From a virus, in IMG/VR virus record IMGVR_UViG_3300001782_000005, positions 1 through 64,000 of that record: 64,000 nucleotides of DNA; one strand, 5' to 3'. The position numbers were made by a program, and so were the translations under genes. Positions 36,013 to 43,425 of this stretch are shown piece by piece; the stretch's first letter is position 1; each line of letters opens with the position of its first letter. The notes below the pieces were generated by a model. It was not told the origin of the DNA. It was given only the letters and a program-made list of their open reading frames with translations, and searched no databases.

Positions 36013-36280
36013 CAACCTCCATCCTTGTAATTGTTAGTATGATTTTTGGAGCATCCTCTGGTTTTTCGTCTATCACTTCTCGAATCACTTTGAGGATTAC
36101 CTCAATCTCGGAACTATACTTCTTATCCAAGAAAGATTCTGGACAGACATCACATTTAAATGATTCGTACCCCTCAAAAACCTGTTCATGACCTTTATAG
36201 GTAAAGTTTATAGGATCAATGGTTAACAATAATCTTCCTTTAAGACACACTGGGCATAACATACCGTGTTTATATTCCAT
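35993..36280 (-). CDS. YgiT/MqsA-type zinc-finger protein (95 aa)
   Basis: CPVCLKGRL (9-17) and FKCDVCPESF (41-50), with a YKGHEQVFEGYESF strand between, match the YgiT-type zinc finger of MqsA-like antitoxins. The remaining 45 residues form a helix and strand but no visible helix-turn-helix, and no MqsR-like toxin gene is adjacent. It may be a standalone zinc-finger regulator. GAGGTAG precedes the ATG. Confidence 0.55.
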   Translation of the reverse strand: MEYKHGMLCPVCLKGRLLLTIDPINFTYKGHEQVFEGYESFKCDVCPESFLDKKYSSEIEVILKVIREVIDEKPEDAPKIILTITRMEVDGVKSN

Positions 36281-36282
36281 AT

Positions 36283-36615
36283 CTACCTCAATGATTCGTG
36301 AAAACGAATATGAAATTTAGGACTATCAAATCCACTTCTAAGACAATAGTCAAAAACTTCTCCAGCAGGGTCATAGTTTTCATCTCCAAAGATAAGATTG
36401 TGTCTTCCCTTACTTAGCGGGAATCCATAACTTTTATTCAGAGAATCAATTATTTGCTGTTGTGAGTGTCTAAAATCATAATATATCATCTGGGCAGGCA
36501 AATCGCCCATCCATAAGTGTTTTACAAATTCATCTGCTGTCAAGATATCAACGTAGACATCAATCATATAAGACGTTGATGAACTATTTGTTACGAAATC
36601 TGCTTTTGCTTTCAT
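36283..36615 (-). CDS. DFVTNSSS-family protein 1 (110 aa)
   Basis: The protein starts MKAKADFVTNSSSTSYMI, sharing the DFVTNSSS leader with four other proteins encoded at 39.9-41.8 kb. The remainder (DVYVDILTADEFVKHL, GEVFDYCLRSGFDSP) is alpha/beta and only loosely similar to the others. TAGGAGTG precedes the ATG. I recall similar N-termini on many uncharacterised bacterial and phage proteins; no function is known to me. Confidence 0.75.
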   Translation of the reverse strand: MKAKADFVTNSSSTSYMIDVYVDILTADEFVKHLWMGDLPAQMIYYDFRHSQQQIIDSLNKSYGFPLSKGRHNLIFGDENYDPAGEVFDYCLRSGFDSPKFHIRFHESLR

Positions 36616-36982
36616 TTACTTCCATCACTCCTAGATTTATGAGTAGTACTAATGCTTCTCTGAATCTAAGTGTAATCCAAAGAGCGGCCATATTAGCTAC
36701 AAAGTCCCCAAACATTGAAGCGAGTACAGATAGAGTTGCAGTCAACATAATTGTGGTAATTGTAAGATTAATATGTGTTGATTCATATGGTCGCCTAAAT
36801 ACAGTAAGCGCAATTGTAGAATAAAAGATCACAAGTAGTAGATAACCAAATTGGCCCTTAAATACTACAGGATAAAGGAAAAGTACAGCAATACTAATAA
36901 GATATATTGGTGTATCTTTCACAAAGGCCGCCGCTATATCTCTACGATCTATTGACTTCAACCAATATTGTCTGAGGTTCAC
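36584..36982 (-). CDS. Integral membrane protein with about four helices (132 aa)
   Basis: The GTG at 36982 is chosen because AAGGAGG lies 8-9 bases before it; an earlier GTG touches the ribosome site. Hydrophobic stretches include TPIYLISIAVLFLYPVVF, FGYLLLVIFYSTIALTVF, ITTIMLTATLSVLASMF and MAALWITL...ALVLLINLGV. Its end overlaps the next gene by 32 bases. A terminator-like hairpin sits directly upstream of its ribosome site, so its expression may be conditional. No family recognised. Confidence 0.65.
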   Translation of the reverse strand: MNLRQYWLKSIDRRDIAAAFVKDTPIYLISIAVLFLYPVVFKGQFGYLLLVIFYSTIALTVFRRPYESTHINLTITTIMLTATLSVLASMFGDFVANMAALWITLRFREALVLLINLGVMEVNESKSRFRNK

Positions 36983-36999
36983 TAATATCACCTCCTTAG

Positions 37000-37083
37000 A
37001 AAAAAAAGTGCCCGGGCAGGCGATCAGTTAGGACGAACCTCCGTAGAGGCCTGGGGCCTGACCAATCACACCACACCGGGCAC
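37000..37083 (-). terminator. Long rod-like hairpin with U8 tract (terminator or attenuator)
   Basis: On the minus strand GTGCCCGG and CCGGGCAC close the element. GATTGGTCAGG pairs with CCTAACTGATC further in (two wobbles, one mismatch), and a CCTC-TACG-GAGG tip carries a stable UACG loop. Eight U residues follow immediately, then the AAGGAGG of the membrane-protein gene. It separates the OmpA-like gene from the next gene as a terminator, possibly one allowing regulated read-through. Confidence 0.8.
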
Positions 37084-37109
37084 ACCATAACTACCAGATA
37101 GGTAGTCTT

Positions 37110-37823
37110 CTACTTGTATTGAATGATCTCAACACGACGGTTTTTCTGCCTGTTGAATGGACTGTCTTTCCCGCCCACTAGGTTGGGAAATAGTGGGAAG
37201 AGTTCACCCTTGGCCTTGATTGAGTGAATCTGACTGGGGTTTACACCCTGCTTGATAAGATGGTTCTCAGAAGACCTAGCACGCCTTTCAGATAGTCCTT
37301 GGTTGTACTCTTCCGAACCAAAGGAGTCAGTATGACCAATAATAACAACTTTGACGTCCGGGTTAGCTTTTAGGTCCTCAGCTACCCTATCAAGAACCTC
37401 GGCCGCATCTGGTCTGATGTTTGATTTGTCGAAGTCGAATAGTGCGTTATCCCATTTGAGGACAACAGGTTTGACTTCTTCAACAACAGGAGCCGCCTGA
37501 CAATCACAGGCCTCTTGTGCTTTTGCAAGTGCCTGCTTAATCAGATCCCAGGCTTCTGCACTATCACATCTTACCCATGCATCATAAGCGGCGGCCTTCA
37601 ACCTCTGTGCCTCGTTGTAGATATCGGGGCAATTCTTCATTCCGTTCTTCTCACATTCTTTTAGTTTTGCCTCGACCTCCATTAAGGCATCAGAAAAACC
37701 TTGGTTCTCCATTTCGGTCGAATAGACCTGAAGTGGTTGTTCCGGGGCCTTTGCCTTTTTAGCACATGCTACTGGAAGTACCAGAAAGAGTGCTAGTGAG
37801 ATTAACAATAATTTCCTCGCCAT
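37110..37823 (-). CDS. OmpA/Pal-like peptidoglycan-binding lipoprotein (237 aa)
   Basis: A signal peptide with lipobox LPVAC (Cys20) is followed by a Cys-containing helical spacer (about 40-110) and an OmpA-like domain (about 125-237). The domain shows FDFDKSNIRPDA, the core GHTDSFGSEEYNQGLSERRA and the terminal NRRVEI. The Asp and Arg used to bind diaminopimelate in the peptidoglycan stem are present in the core. It should be anchored in the host outer membrane and bind the cell wall. Its codon use is visibly richer in G and C than its neighbours', which suggests recent acquisition from a bacterial host. AAAGGAGG precedes the ATG. Confidence 0.87.
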   Translation of the reverse strand: MARKLLLISLALFLVLPVACAKKAKAPEQPLQVYSTEMENQGFSDALMEVEAKLKECEKNGMKNCPDIYNEAQRLKAAAYDAWVRCDSAEAWDLIKQALAKAQEACDCQAAPVVEEVKPVVLKWDNALFDFDKSNIRPDAAEVLDRVAEDLKANPDVKVVIIGHTDSFGSEEYNQGLSERRARSSENHLIKQGVNPSQIHSIKAKGELFPLFPNLVGGKDSPFNRQKNRRVEIIQYK

Positions 37824-37842
37824 GTCTTAATTCCTCCTTTCA

Positions 37843-38970
37843 CTATTTGCTTTCTCCGAATAAAAACCTGAATTTGATTTCACCTGATACATTAAGATTC
37901 AGATCAAATCTTCTGTCCACAGAATTAAGAATGTCAGCAATAGCTTTAGTTATTCCTTCAGCTACATCTTCGACTCCCTTCTTAACTTCTGCTTCTAATT
38001 CTTTTAGTTTCCGTTCCGTATCGTCAACCACTTCCTCAGGTTTCGGTTCTACCTTTGGAACTTCAACTTTTGGTTTATCGAATTTTGGGCCACGAGTGTA
38101 GAATTCTTCAGCAAAATCAGATGGAGAACTGAAAAGCTCTTTTCCAAACTCAACTTTACGTCTCAGTCTCCTTGCTCCTCCCACCCCGATATTTTCAATA
38201 ACTAATAGATCTCTCATTCGATTATCAATTCTTGAGAGTAGGGAAGATGCTGAACGCTTAGATATTCCAAGAGTGCCTGCTACATCTTCAGTCACGGCCC
38301 ACGCCTCATCTCCTTCTAACTTACTTTTTGCGTAGAGATACATTAAAGCACCACGCATCAAATCTTTTGATCTGGGTTGTTTCGTTACTTTTGTTGGTTT
38401 TGGTTTCATCCGTGGTTTGACTGGCCTTACTTTCTTTTTCTTCCTCTCATCTCGACGATAATACTCTTCAACAAATTCTTTTGCGTTGTCAAATGGAATA
38501 TCGTCTTTCACACGCCGTAAGATCTTCTTTTCATCAAACTTTCTCTCAAGAAGATCCCCCATCTTTCTGTCGATGGCAGTCATTACTGACGATGACGTAG
38601 TTTTTGGAACTTCTAAGTGAATAGATAACTCCTCCGTACCTATCCATTTTTCGGTTCCATAAGTTTGATCAAAAAGGAAAGCTAAGGCCACCATGGTCCT
38701 ATCCGATCTCCTTTTTTTCACCATTTTTAACATCCTCTCAAATTCAATTTGTTTAATTTCATCTTTTGAAAATTGTCTAACTGGTCCGTGTTTTCCCCTC
38801 CTTTCTGAATTTCTAATTTTTACAAATTTTCTTTTACACTTAGACATCTTAATTAGATCTTCAAGAATTGACTCTCTAGTTTCCGGACACTCAATTCCAA
38901 GGTTTGTGGGATCTAATGGGATGCCTTCAAGAGTAATGCCTCTGAGATTTGGAACTGTAGTAGTTGTCAT
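37843..38970 (-). CDS. Protein with two winged-helix-like repeats (375 aa)
   Basis: A basic N-terminal part (about 40-90) precedes a duplicated domain. Copy 1 (about 92-170) contains ALAFLFDQTYGTEKWIGTEE and TTSSSVMTAIDRKMGDLL. Copy 2 (about 205-285) contains ALMYLYAKSKLEGDEAWAVT and RSASSLLSRIDNRMRDLL. Both end with F-EEFY/VEEYY. The pattern looks like a winged helix that reads DNA. Between them is a Lys/Pro/Arg linker. The C-terminus (about 315-375) is a coiled-coil helix plus a short beta tail. A DNA-binding or nucleoid role is likely; the regulon is unknown. GAGGAGAG precedes the ATG. Confidence 0.6.
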   Translation of the reverse strand: MTTTTVPNLRGITLEGIPLDPTNLGIECPETRESILEDLIKMSKCKRKFVKIRNSERRGKHGPVRQFSKDEIKQIEFERMLKMVKKRRSDRTMVALAFLFDQTYGTEKWIGTEELSIHLEVPKTTSSSVMTAIDRKMGDLLERKFDEKKILRRVKDDIPFDNAKEFVEEYYRRDERKKKKVRPVKPRMKPKPTKVTKQPRSKDLMRGALMYLYAKSKLEGDEAWAVTEDVAGTLGISKRSASSLLSRIDNRMRDLLVIENIGVGGARRLRRKVEFGKELFSSPSDFAEEFYTRGPKFDKPKVEVPKVEPKPEEVVDDTERKLKELEAEVKKGVEDVAEGITKAIADILNSVDRRFDLNLNVSGEIKFRFLFGESK

Positions 38971-38989
38971 TTCCCACTCTCCTCTGATA

Positions 38990-39192
38990 TTTGGGAAGAA
39001 ATAGGGGGTTACAATCCTTTTTCGTCAGGGCATGGACCCCCGGCCATATCTATCCCTTAGCCAAATAAAAGACCATTCCGAAAGGGTTTTCCGGCACGTC
39101 AGAATCTAGTCTTATACCACAGGATTGCAGGTGGCCAGAGGAGTTTCGTGCCAACCACCATATCTGCTAGTGAGGTGGCGACTGGGGGGATA
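38990..39192 (-). ncRNA. Possible structured RNA in a 228-base non-coding gap
   Basis: The gap has no good open frame but much self-complementarity on the minus strand: CCCCCC near 39185 with GGGGGT near 39043; GGTGG (39164) with CCACC (39134); GGCACG with CGTGCC; and CAATCC (39128) with GGATTG (39018). Base composition is richer in G and C than the flanks. No tRNA, tmRNA or known riboswitch pattern was recognised. It could be a phage small RNA or the leader of the winged-helix gene. Orientation is assumed from neighbours. Confidence 0.45.
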
Positions 39193-39198
39193 AACTAT

Positions 39199-39981
39199 TT
39201 AATCAAGGAAGGTTACACCTGCACTCCAACGTCCCTCGAACTCACGGTTCATTACAACCAGGTGCCATCCTTGTAACTTAAGGGTCTTGTGATCTGGATG
39301 ACTGATTGTCCCTCTTGCATAAACACTTTCAACTCGGGACATTTCTCGCATAATTTCATTACCTTCTTTATCATAACGACCAGTACCAACAAGTGTTGTC
39401 CGTGAACCAGTCCTTATGACTTCAGAAGCTATATGCGGTCTACCTGCCATACGACCACGAACCATTCTAACTAGAGGTTCATTAGTATGAATGTGATTTC
39501 CTTCTTCCTCAAAATCTGGTTGAGGGATAAAATACCACTCTCCCTGCCTTAAAACCTTTTCTCCCCTCCTTTCTGCTTCTATGACAGGGTCTCTTTTTAG
39601 ACTATCAATAGCTTGCTCGACTGTAGTTACACGAGCATCACTTGGAAGATTTGCAATGAAATATTCTCTCTCGTCATGACCACATAGGAGACGATCAATA
39701 ATACCCGGTTCATTTTCAACTCCCAATAGAATATGACGAGTCTCAGGTCGATAAGAAAGAACCTTTATACGCTCATGGTTATCAATGAAAAGGATGAATT
39801 TCTCACCCTTACGAGTACGGAGAATATCAAATGCAAAATCTGGATCTGGCTCTCTAGTAAAACTTCTTATCCTCCTATTCCAAACGCTCTCAGCCTCTTG
39901 CCTATCATTACGAACATCAATCTCAAGATTGCACCGACTGAAGTGCTTTTTCAGAACTTTCTTCCAATGGTCGTACTGCAT
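39199..39981 (-). CDS. Unrecognised soluble protein (260 aa)
   Basis: The ATG at 39981 (MQYDHWKK) is chosen because GGGAAGGA precedes it; an upstream in-frame GTG lacks a ribosome site. The N-terminal ~100 residues look alpha/beta (FAFDILRTRKGEKFILFID). The middle carries VLRQGEWYFIPQPDF (about 146-160) and the C-terminus ends GTISHPDHKTLKLQGWHLVV and NREFEG. The His/Asp pairs (SHPDH) could bind metal, but no family is recognised. It overlaps the upstream DFVTNSSS gene by 59 bases, implying cotranscription. Confidence 0.65.
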   Translation of the reverse strand: MQYDHWKKVLKKHFSRCNLEIDVRNDRQEAESVWNRRIRSFTREPDPDFAFDILRTRKGEKFILFIDNHERIKVLSYRPETRHILLGVENEPGIIDRLLCGHDEREYFIANLPSDARVTTVEQAIDSLKRDPVIEAERRGEKVLRQGEWYFIPQPDFEEEGNHIHTNEPLVRMVRGRMAGRPHIASEVIRTGSRTTLVGTGRYDKEGNEIMREMSRVESVYARGTISHPDHKTLKLQGWHLVVMNREFEGRWSAGVTFLD

Positions 39982-40375
39982 CTGAAATCCTTCCCTTCTG
40001 TTTGTCACTAAATTTAGCTAATTTTTCTTTGATCTTATCAATGTGTGCACCAACATTTAAGATAATATATGGCGCACCAGCAGGAGTATCAATCCTTTCA
40101 ACAATTACTCCTAACTCGTTAAGAACCCTTAGAGTATAATCAAAAACCTCTGGGCAGTCGTAAAAGTCCTCCGAACTTACACTCCCATCCATTAAAAGCA
40201 TATCAAAACTCGTGATAACATCATCTATGTGAACTCGTGAATTATCGAGAATATTAGCGTGTTCACGTATACTAAGAAAATTCCTAACATCAAAACAGTT
40301 AGGTAAAACAACTATGTAATTGATAGAGGAACTATTTGTTACAAAATCTGATTTGATCTTCAACTTTTCCCCCAT
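39923..40375 (-). CDS. DFVTNSSS-family protein 2 (150 aa)
   Basis: The sequence begins LKIKSDFVTNSSSINYIVV. The ATG overlaps the previous stop (TAATG), but a TTG four codons on, with GGGGGA before it, would give the same MKIKSDF start as the paralogues. The body (PNCFDVRNFLSIREHANILD, VIVERIDTPAGAPYIILNVG) closely parallels protein 5 at 41383-41805 (PSEFKLQDHLSMLEKGGIF, NLIVNIG), so these two are recent paralogues. The final ~25 residues overlap the next gene. Function unknown. Confidence 0.75.
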   Translation of the reverse strand: MGEKLKIKSDFVTNSSSINYIVVLPNCFDVRNFLSIREHANILDNSRVHIDDVITSFDMLLMDGSVSSEDFYDCPEVFDYTLRVLNELGVIVERIDTPAGAPYIILNVGAHIDKIKEKLAKFSDKQKGRISDAVRPLEESSEKALQSVQS

Positions 40376-40743
40376 TATTGGTTGGATATTACTTCAAATT
40401 TGATACTCTTAACCTTCTGTAAGAAGAAATGTGTCATATCCGGTCTTACATTAATATGTTCCATAATTATATGACCCATGTAATACGGAACATTACTATA
40501 ATCGTTGAACATTGAAGTTCCATCCTCCAACCTAAAATTTTTGGAATTAAGCATTGTAATTGTTGGTTGAAAGAATCTGAGATTTTTAAAATCATCTCGA
40601 TAACTATATACATTCTGCATCTTATTCATATAATCACCGAAAAGATTAAAGAAATCATCAAGAGTAAAATCCTCTGTCATCTCTAGAAATAAATAGAAAC
40701 TCGCAGAGCTGCTATTGGTTACGAAATCACTTTTTATCTTCAT
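40375..40743 (-). CDS. DFVTNSSS-family protein 3 (122 aa)
   Basis: Begins MKIKSDFVTNSSSASFYLFL, with GAGG before the ATG. The rest (FTLDDFFNLFGDYMNKM, MGHIIMEHINVRPDMTHFFL) is alpha/beta with little similarity to the other family members outside the leader. It overlaps the upstream zinc-ribbon gene by 17 bases and the downstream start by one, so it is translated within a tightly packed operon. Confidence 0.75.
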   Translation of the reverse strand: MKIKSDFVTNSSSASFYLFLEMTEDFTLDDFFNLFGDYMNKMQNVYSYRDDFKNLRFFQPTITMLNSKNFRLEDGTSMFNDYSNVPYYMGHIIMEHINVRPDMTHFFLQKVKSIKFEVISNQ

Positions 40744-41035
40744 GAAACCTCATCCATTCTTGACCATTATCAGAGATAATTCTCGTAAATAAACGACTAC
40801 AACGTTTACATTTAAAGGTTGTCACATTCCTCATAAATCTTGCTGGCCTTGGTTTCCCTCCACAATCTGGACATATTTGTTTCTCCATTATTAGATAAGT
40901 AAGTTTATCATGGTTTACTTCAAGTTTACCACATATGCTTGAGCAATTAGGAAAAACTATACACTCAACACAAGGGAAACCGTCTGGAAGTAATAATTCA
41001 ATTGGAAGATCGGCCTTAAAGGTGAGGGAACTCAT
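40727..41035 (-). CDS. Zinc-ribbon protein (102 aa)
   Basis: The ATG at 41035 is used (MSSLTFKADLP) because ATGAGGAG lies eight bases upstream. Cys pairs CVEC (about 22-25), CSSIC (31-35), CPDC (about 56-59) and CKRC (about 76-79) predict two zinc sites. It lies between two DFVTNSSS genes and overlaps both by under 25 bases. Function unknown. Confidence 0.65.
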   Translation of the reverse strand: MSSLTFKADLPIELLLPDGFPCVECIVFPNCSSICGKLEVNHDKLTYLIMEKQICPDCGGKPRPARFMRNVTTFKCKRCSRLFTRIISDNGQEWMRFHEDKK

Positions 41036-41417
41036 GACCACACTCCTCATAGTAACTATTCTCTCCATAACTTGCAGGAAATATATCATGGTCCATGTCT
41101 GAGAGAGATTCATCTCTTAATACCCACACAATCCATCTACTATTTGATTCTTTAGCGTAGTGGAGTACGTGTGAATATAATAATGACTGGTATTCATTTG
41201 CGAGTACATGATCTTTAGTATGGACAGCAGCATCTATATATTTATGTATTGTTTCTCTAATATGATCTGCACTATCCCACTCCCTACCATACGACTGTAA
41301 ATAAGCTATCGCCTCTTCTTTTGTAAATTTGGTTTCTGGATCTTTCTCGTATTTTTTCCAGTTGATTACAAAAGCAGTTGAGCTACTGTTTGTCACGAAG
41401 TCTTGTTTTATCTTCAA
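41016..41417 (-). CDS. DFVTNSSS-family protein 4 (133 aa)
   Basis: Starts at TTG with GGAGG six bases before it, giving MKIKQDFVTNSSSTAFVINW. The body is helical (FTKEEAIAYLQSYGREWDSA, TIHKYIDAAVHTKDHVLANE) and ends in a Cys/His pair (YYEECGHEF). It overlaps the upstream paralogue by 35 bases. Confidence 0.75.
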   Translation of the reverse strand: MKIKQDFVTNSSSTAFVINWKKYEKDPETKFTKEEAIAYLQSYGREWDSADHIRETIHKYIDAAVHTKDHVLANEYQSLLYSHVLHYAKESNSRWIVWVLRDESLSDMDHDIFPASYGENSYYEECGHEFPHL

Positions 41418-41805
41418 TTAATCCTCCAATCTCCTTTATTCTATTAAAGATATCAGCTAATCCAATATTCACTATGAGGTTATTACCTTCATAAGGTAAA
41501 TCGTAATCTGCTATTATAAAGTTGAGATCTCTGCAGATATCTATTACAATCCACATATATAATCGACTGCTATCAAACAAAAGGTTTTCAATTATGTTTC
41601 CCTCTTCAAGGAGTTTGTCGAAAAAATTCTCTATCATATTGACTTGCATTCCATCATCACTGAATTCCATATAGCTCTCGAAACGATTAAAGATTCCTCC
41701 CTTTTCTAACATTGATAGATGATCTTGTAATTTAAATTCTGATGGAATCATAACGACATAACAAGTAGAAGAACTGTTAGTTACAAAGTCAGATTTAACC
41801 TTCAC
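41383..41805 (-). CDS. DFVTNSSS-family protein 5 (140 aa)
   Basis: Starts at GTG with GGAGAAA before it, giving MKVKSDFVTNSSSTCYVVMI. Its body resembles protein 2 (39923-40375) along its length, including the DHL/NFL segment and the closing LIVNIGLADIFNRIKEI. The start overlaps the upstream GNAT gene's stop by four bases, so the GNAT and this family are cotranscribed. Confidence 0.75.
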   Translation of the reverse strand: MKVKSDFVTNSSSTCYVVMIPSEFKLQDHLSMLEKGGIFNRFESYMEFSDDGMQVNMIENFFDKLLEEGNIIENLLFDSSRLYMWIVIDICRDLNFIIADYDLPYEGNNLIVNIGLADIFNRIKEIGGLIEDKTRLRDKQ

Positions 41806-42176
41806 TCTTTCTCCTTTGGAAATCTAATAACTACAGATTCAGTTACTTCGATAAACCCGTATTTTCCAAACCACACTTTCAACTCTTCTAAATTCATTCT
41901 TCCATACGGATTTATTGGGTTGATAATTGCGATACCCTTCTCATCACAAAGTTCAACCAAACGCTTCATTAAGACTGTACCATGACCCTTCCCTTCTTCC
42001 ATCGACTTTATTCTATGAAAGAAGAACAAAGGATGTGAACATTCTATATTATAACCTGATAGAAATTCTTTGTGTTTTTGCATTCCAAATGCTGATAACT
42101 CGCAAATTGCTCCTCTGTTAGTCATTAGGCAGATAACTTCATCAGTGATGGTTTCATGCATTATCCTTGGCTCCAT
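41802..42176 (-). CDS. Small GNAT-like acetyltransferase (124 aa)
   Basis: EEGKGHGTVLMKRLVELCDE (about 60-79) is the acetyl-CoA pyrophosphate-binding motif (Q/RxxGxG/A form: GKGHGT). LKVWFGKYGFIEV (about 100-112) is the typical GNAT C-terminal YGF segment. The start at 42176 follows AAGGAG. It lies between a radical SAM gene and a DFVTNSSS gene in one operon, so its substrate may be one of these proteins (inference). Confidence 0.8.
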   Translation of the reverse strand: MEPRIMHETITDEVICLMTNRGAICELSAFGMQKHKEFLSGYNIECSHPLFFFHRIKSMEEGKGHGTVLMKRLVELCDEKGIAIINPINPYGRMNLEELKVWFGKYGFIEVTESVVIRFPKEKE

Positions 42177-42186
42177 TGCCAACTCC

Positions 42187-43188
42187 TTAGAATCCAAATG
42201 GACACTTTTCTCTATTTTGTTTTAGTGTCAACCTAGTTGATACAAAACCACGACTATTATTCCATGCCCTTTTGATAGACATTTTACGCAGGGAAATACC
42301 GCGTCTGCTGTGATCTGCAAATGAACATGGAACTAACATCATATCCGGACTTATATAGCATGACATACGAGCAGCCTCGCATGTATCAAGGAACATCTCC
42401 TCACTCTTGGTCAGACTTGTAATTTGCACAAGTCTATTAACGAGACATGAATCCATGCCTATTTTGAATTTTGTTTTACCTGCCAACCTTAGATCAACAA
42501 ACTCTTTCAACTCACCGTTTGTTAGACTCCAATTCTTCAAATCTTTTCCTCTGCCCTGCGGTTTGAACAATAGGAAAATGACAGCATTTAATTGATCTAG
42601 ATCAATCTTTCCGCTCCAAACATCTTCACCTTTGAGAATATTTACTGCTTTTTCCAAGGATTTTTTAGACAATAGAAAATGTAGATTTGTCTTTATATCA
42701 GAATCCATGAGTTTTTGTAAAGCTCCAAATGTGAAGTCTTGACCATAGTCCGATACTGCAACGGCCCCACACATCTTTGATATCTCGATGTGTTTGCTTG
42801 TCAGACCTAGACCTGATGTTGTGTAATTGGGGACTACGATATTTTCCCGAGCATAACCAACAATCTCTCCAAAGTTTTCGTGTAAATTTGGATCCCCCCT
42901 TCCTCCTAAGGCCACTTGATTTGTGAAGGTTTTAGATTCATTTATTATCCTCTTAAAATCTTCTAACTTCATATTTGGTTGTTTTTGACTACCTTGATAA
43001 CAAAACTTACACTCATTAGGACAATGGCCCATAATCCCAATATCAATTAAATTTGGGTAGTCAAGCATGAATGGATCAGGAAAACCATGTTTTCCAAAAA
43101 TGATCTCTTTGCCATTTGCCACATTAAAAATAATCACATAGCGATCCGTCTCAACGATCTTTTTCATTCCGACCATTCGTGCGACCAT
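42187..43188 (-). CDS. Radical SAM protein with Cys-rich C-terminus (333 aa)
   Basis: The CxxxCxxC cluster is at C56, C60 and C63 (HCPNECKFCYQG), which binds the [4Fe-4S] that cleaves S-adenosylmethionine. A GGRGDPN segment (about 94-100) matches the SAM-binding GGEP-like motif. The C-terminal part has DTCEAARMSCYISPDMMLVPCSF and a final KCPFGF, arranged like a SPASM/Twitch auxiliary cluster domain. Such enzymes often modify peptides or proteins. AGGAGGG precedes the ATG. It heads the operon leading to the GNAT and DFVTNSSS genes, which makes those proteins candidate substrates; this is a hypothesis. Confidence 0.85.
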   Translation of the reverse strand: MVARMVGMKKIVETDRYVIIFNVANGKEIIFGKHGFPDPFMLDYPNLIDIGIMGHCPNECKFCYQGSQKQPNMKLEDFKRIINESKTFTNQVALGGRGDPNLHENFGEIVGYARENIVVPNYTTSGLGLTSKHIEISKMCGAVAVSDYGQDFTFGALQKLMDSDIKTNLHFLLSKKSLEKAVNILKGEDVWSGKIDLDQLNAVIFLLFKPQGRGKDLKNWSLTNGELKEFVDLRLAGKTKFKIGMDSCLVNRLVQITSLTKSEEMFLDTCEAARMSCYISPDMMLVPCSFADHSRRGISLRKMSIKRAWNNSRGFVSTRLTLKQNREKCPFGF

Positions 43189-43196
43189 CTTCCCTC

Positions 43197-43412
43197 CTAA
43201 AATCTAGGTATGGTTAATATGAGTAACAATGCCGTTGAAATTGAAACAAAAATGAAACCAATGAAATATGCAACCCGCTTAAGTGTTTTTTTATATGCTC
43301 TAATAATTAGATAAAGACCAAACCAAAATCCAGACACTATCATTAGGAGAAGGAAGAATCTAACAAGTAACATAATATCAAAATTTGGCATTTTAGTACC
43401 TCCCCTCGGCAT
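43197..43412 (-). CDS. Small membrane protein (71 aa)
   Basis: Two hydrophobic segments (IMLLVRFFLLLMIVSGFWFG and VAYFIGFIFVSISTALLLIL) are joined by a basic loop (IRAYKKTLKR). A start at the Met at residue 8 is also possible. Located between the leader-RNA-controlled small gene and the radical SAM gene. Function unknown. Confidence 0.65.
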   Translation of the reverse strand: MPRGGTKMPNFDIMLLVRFFLLLMIVSGFWFGLYLIIRAYKKTLKRVAYFIGFIFVSISTALLLILTIPRF

Positions 43413-43425
43413 ACCTCCTTTCTCG

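Noticed and set aside
37008-37083. tRNA gene (75 bases, acceptor-like ends)
   Set aside because: There is no T-loop, no anticodon arm of the right size and no variable region. On the minus strand it is a rod hairpin followed by U8, that is, a terminator.
36283-41805. DFVTNSSS as an export signal peptide
   Set aside because: There is no hydrophobic core or cleavage site after it; the segment is polar. A different role is needed.
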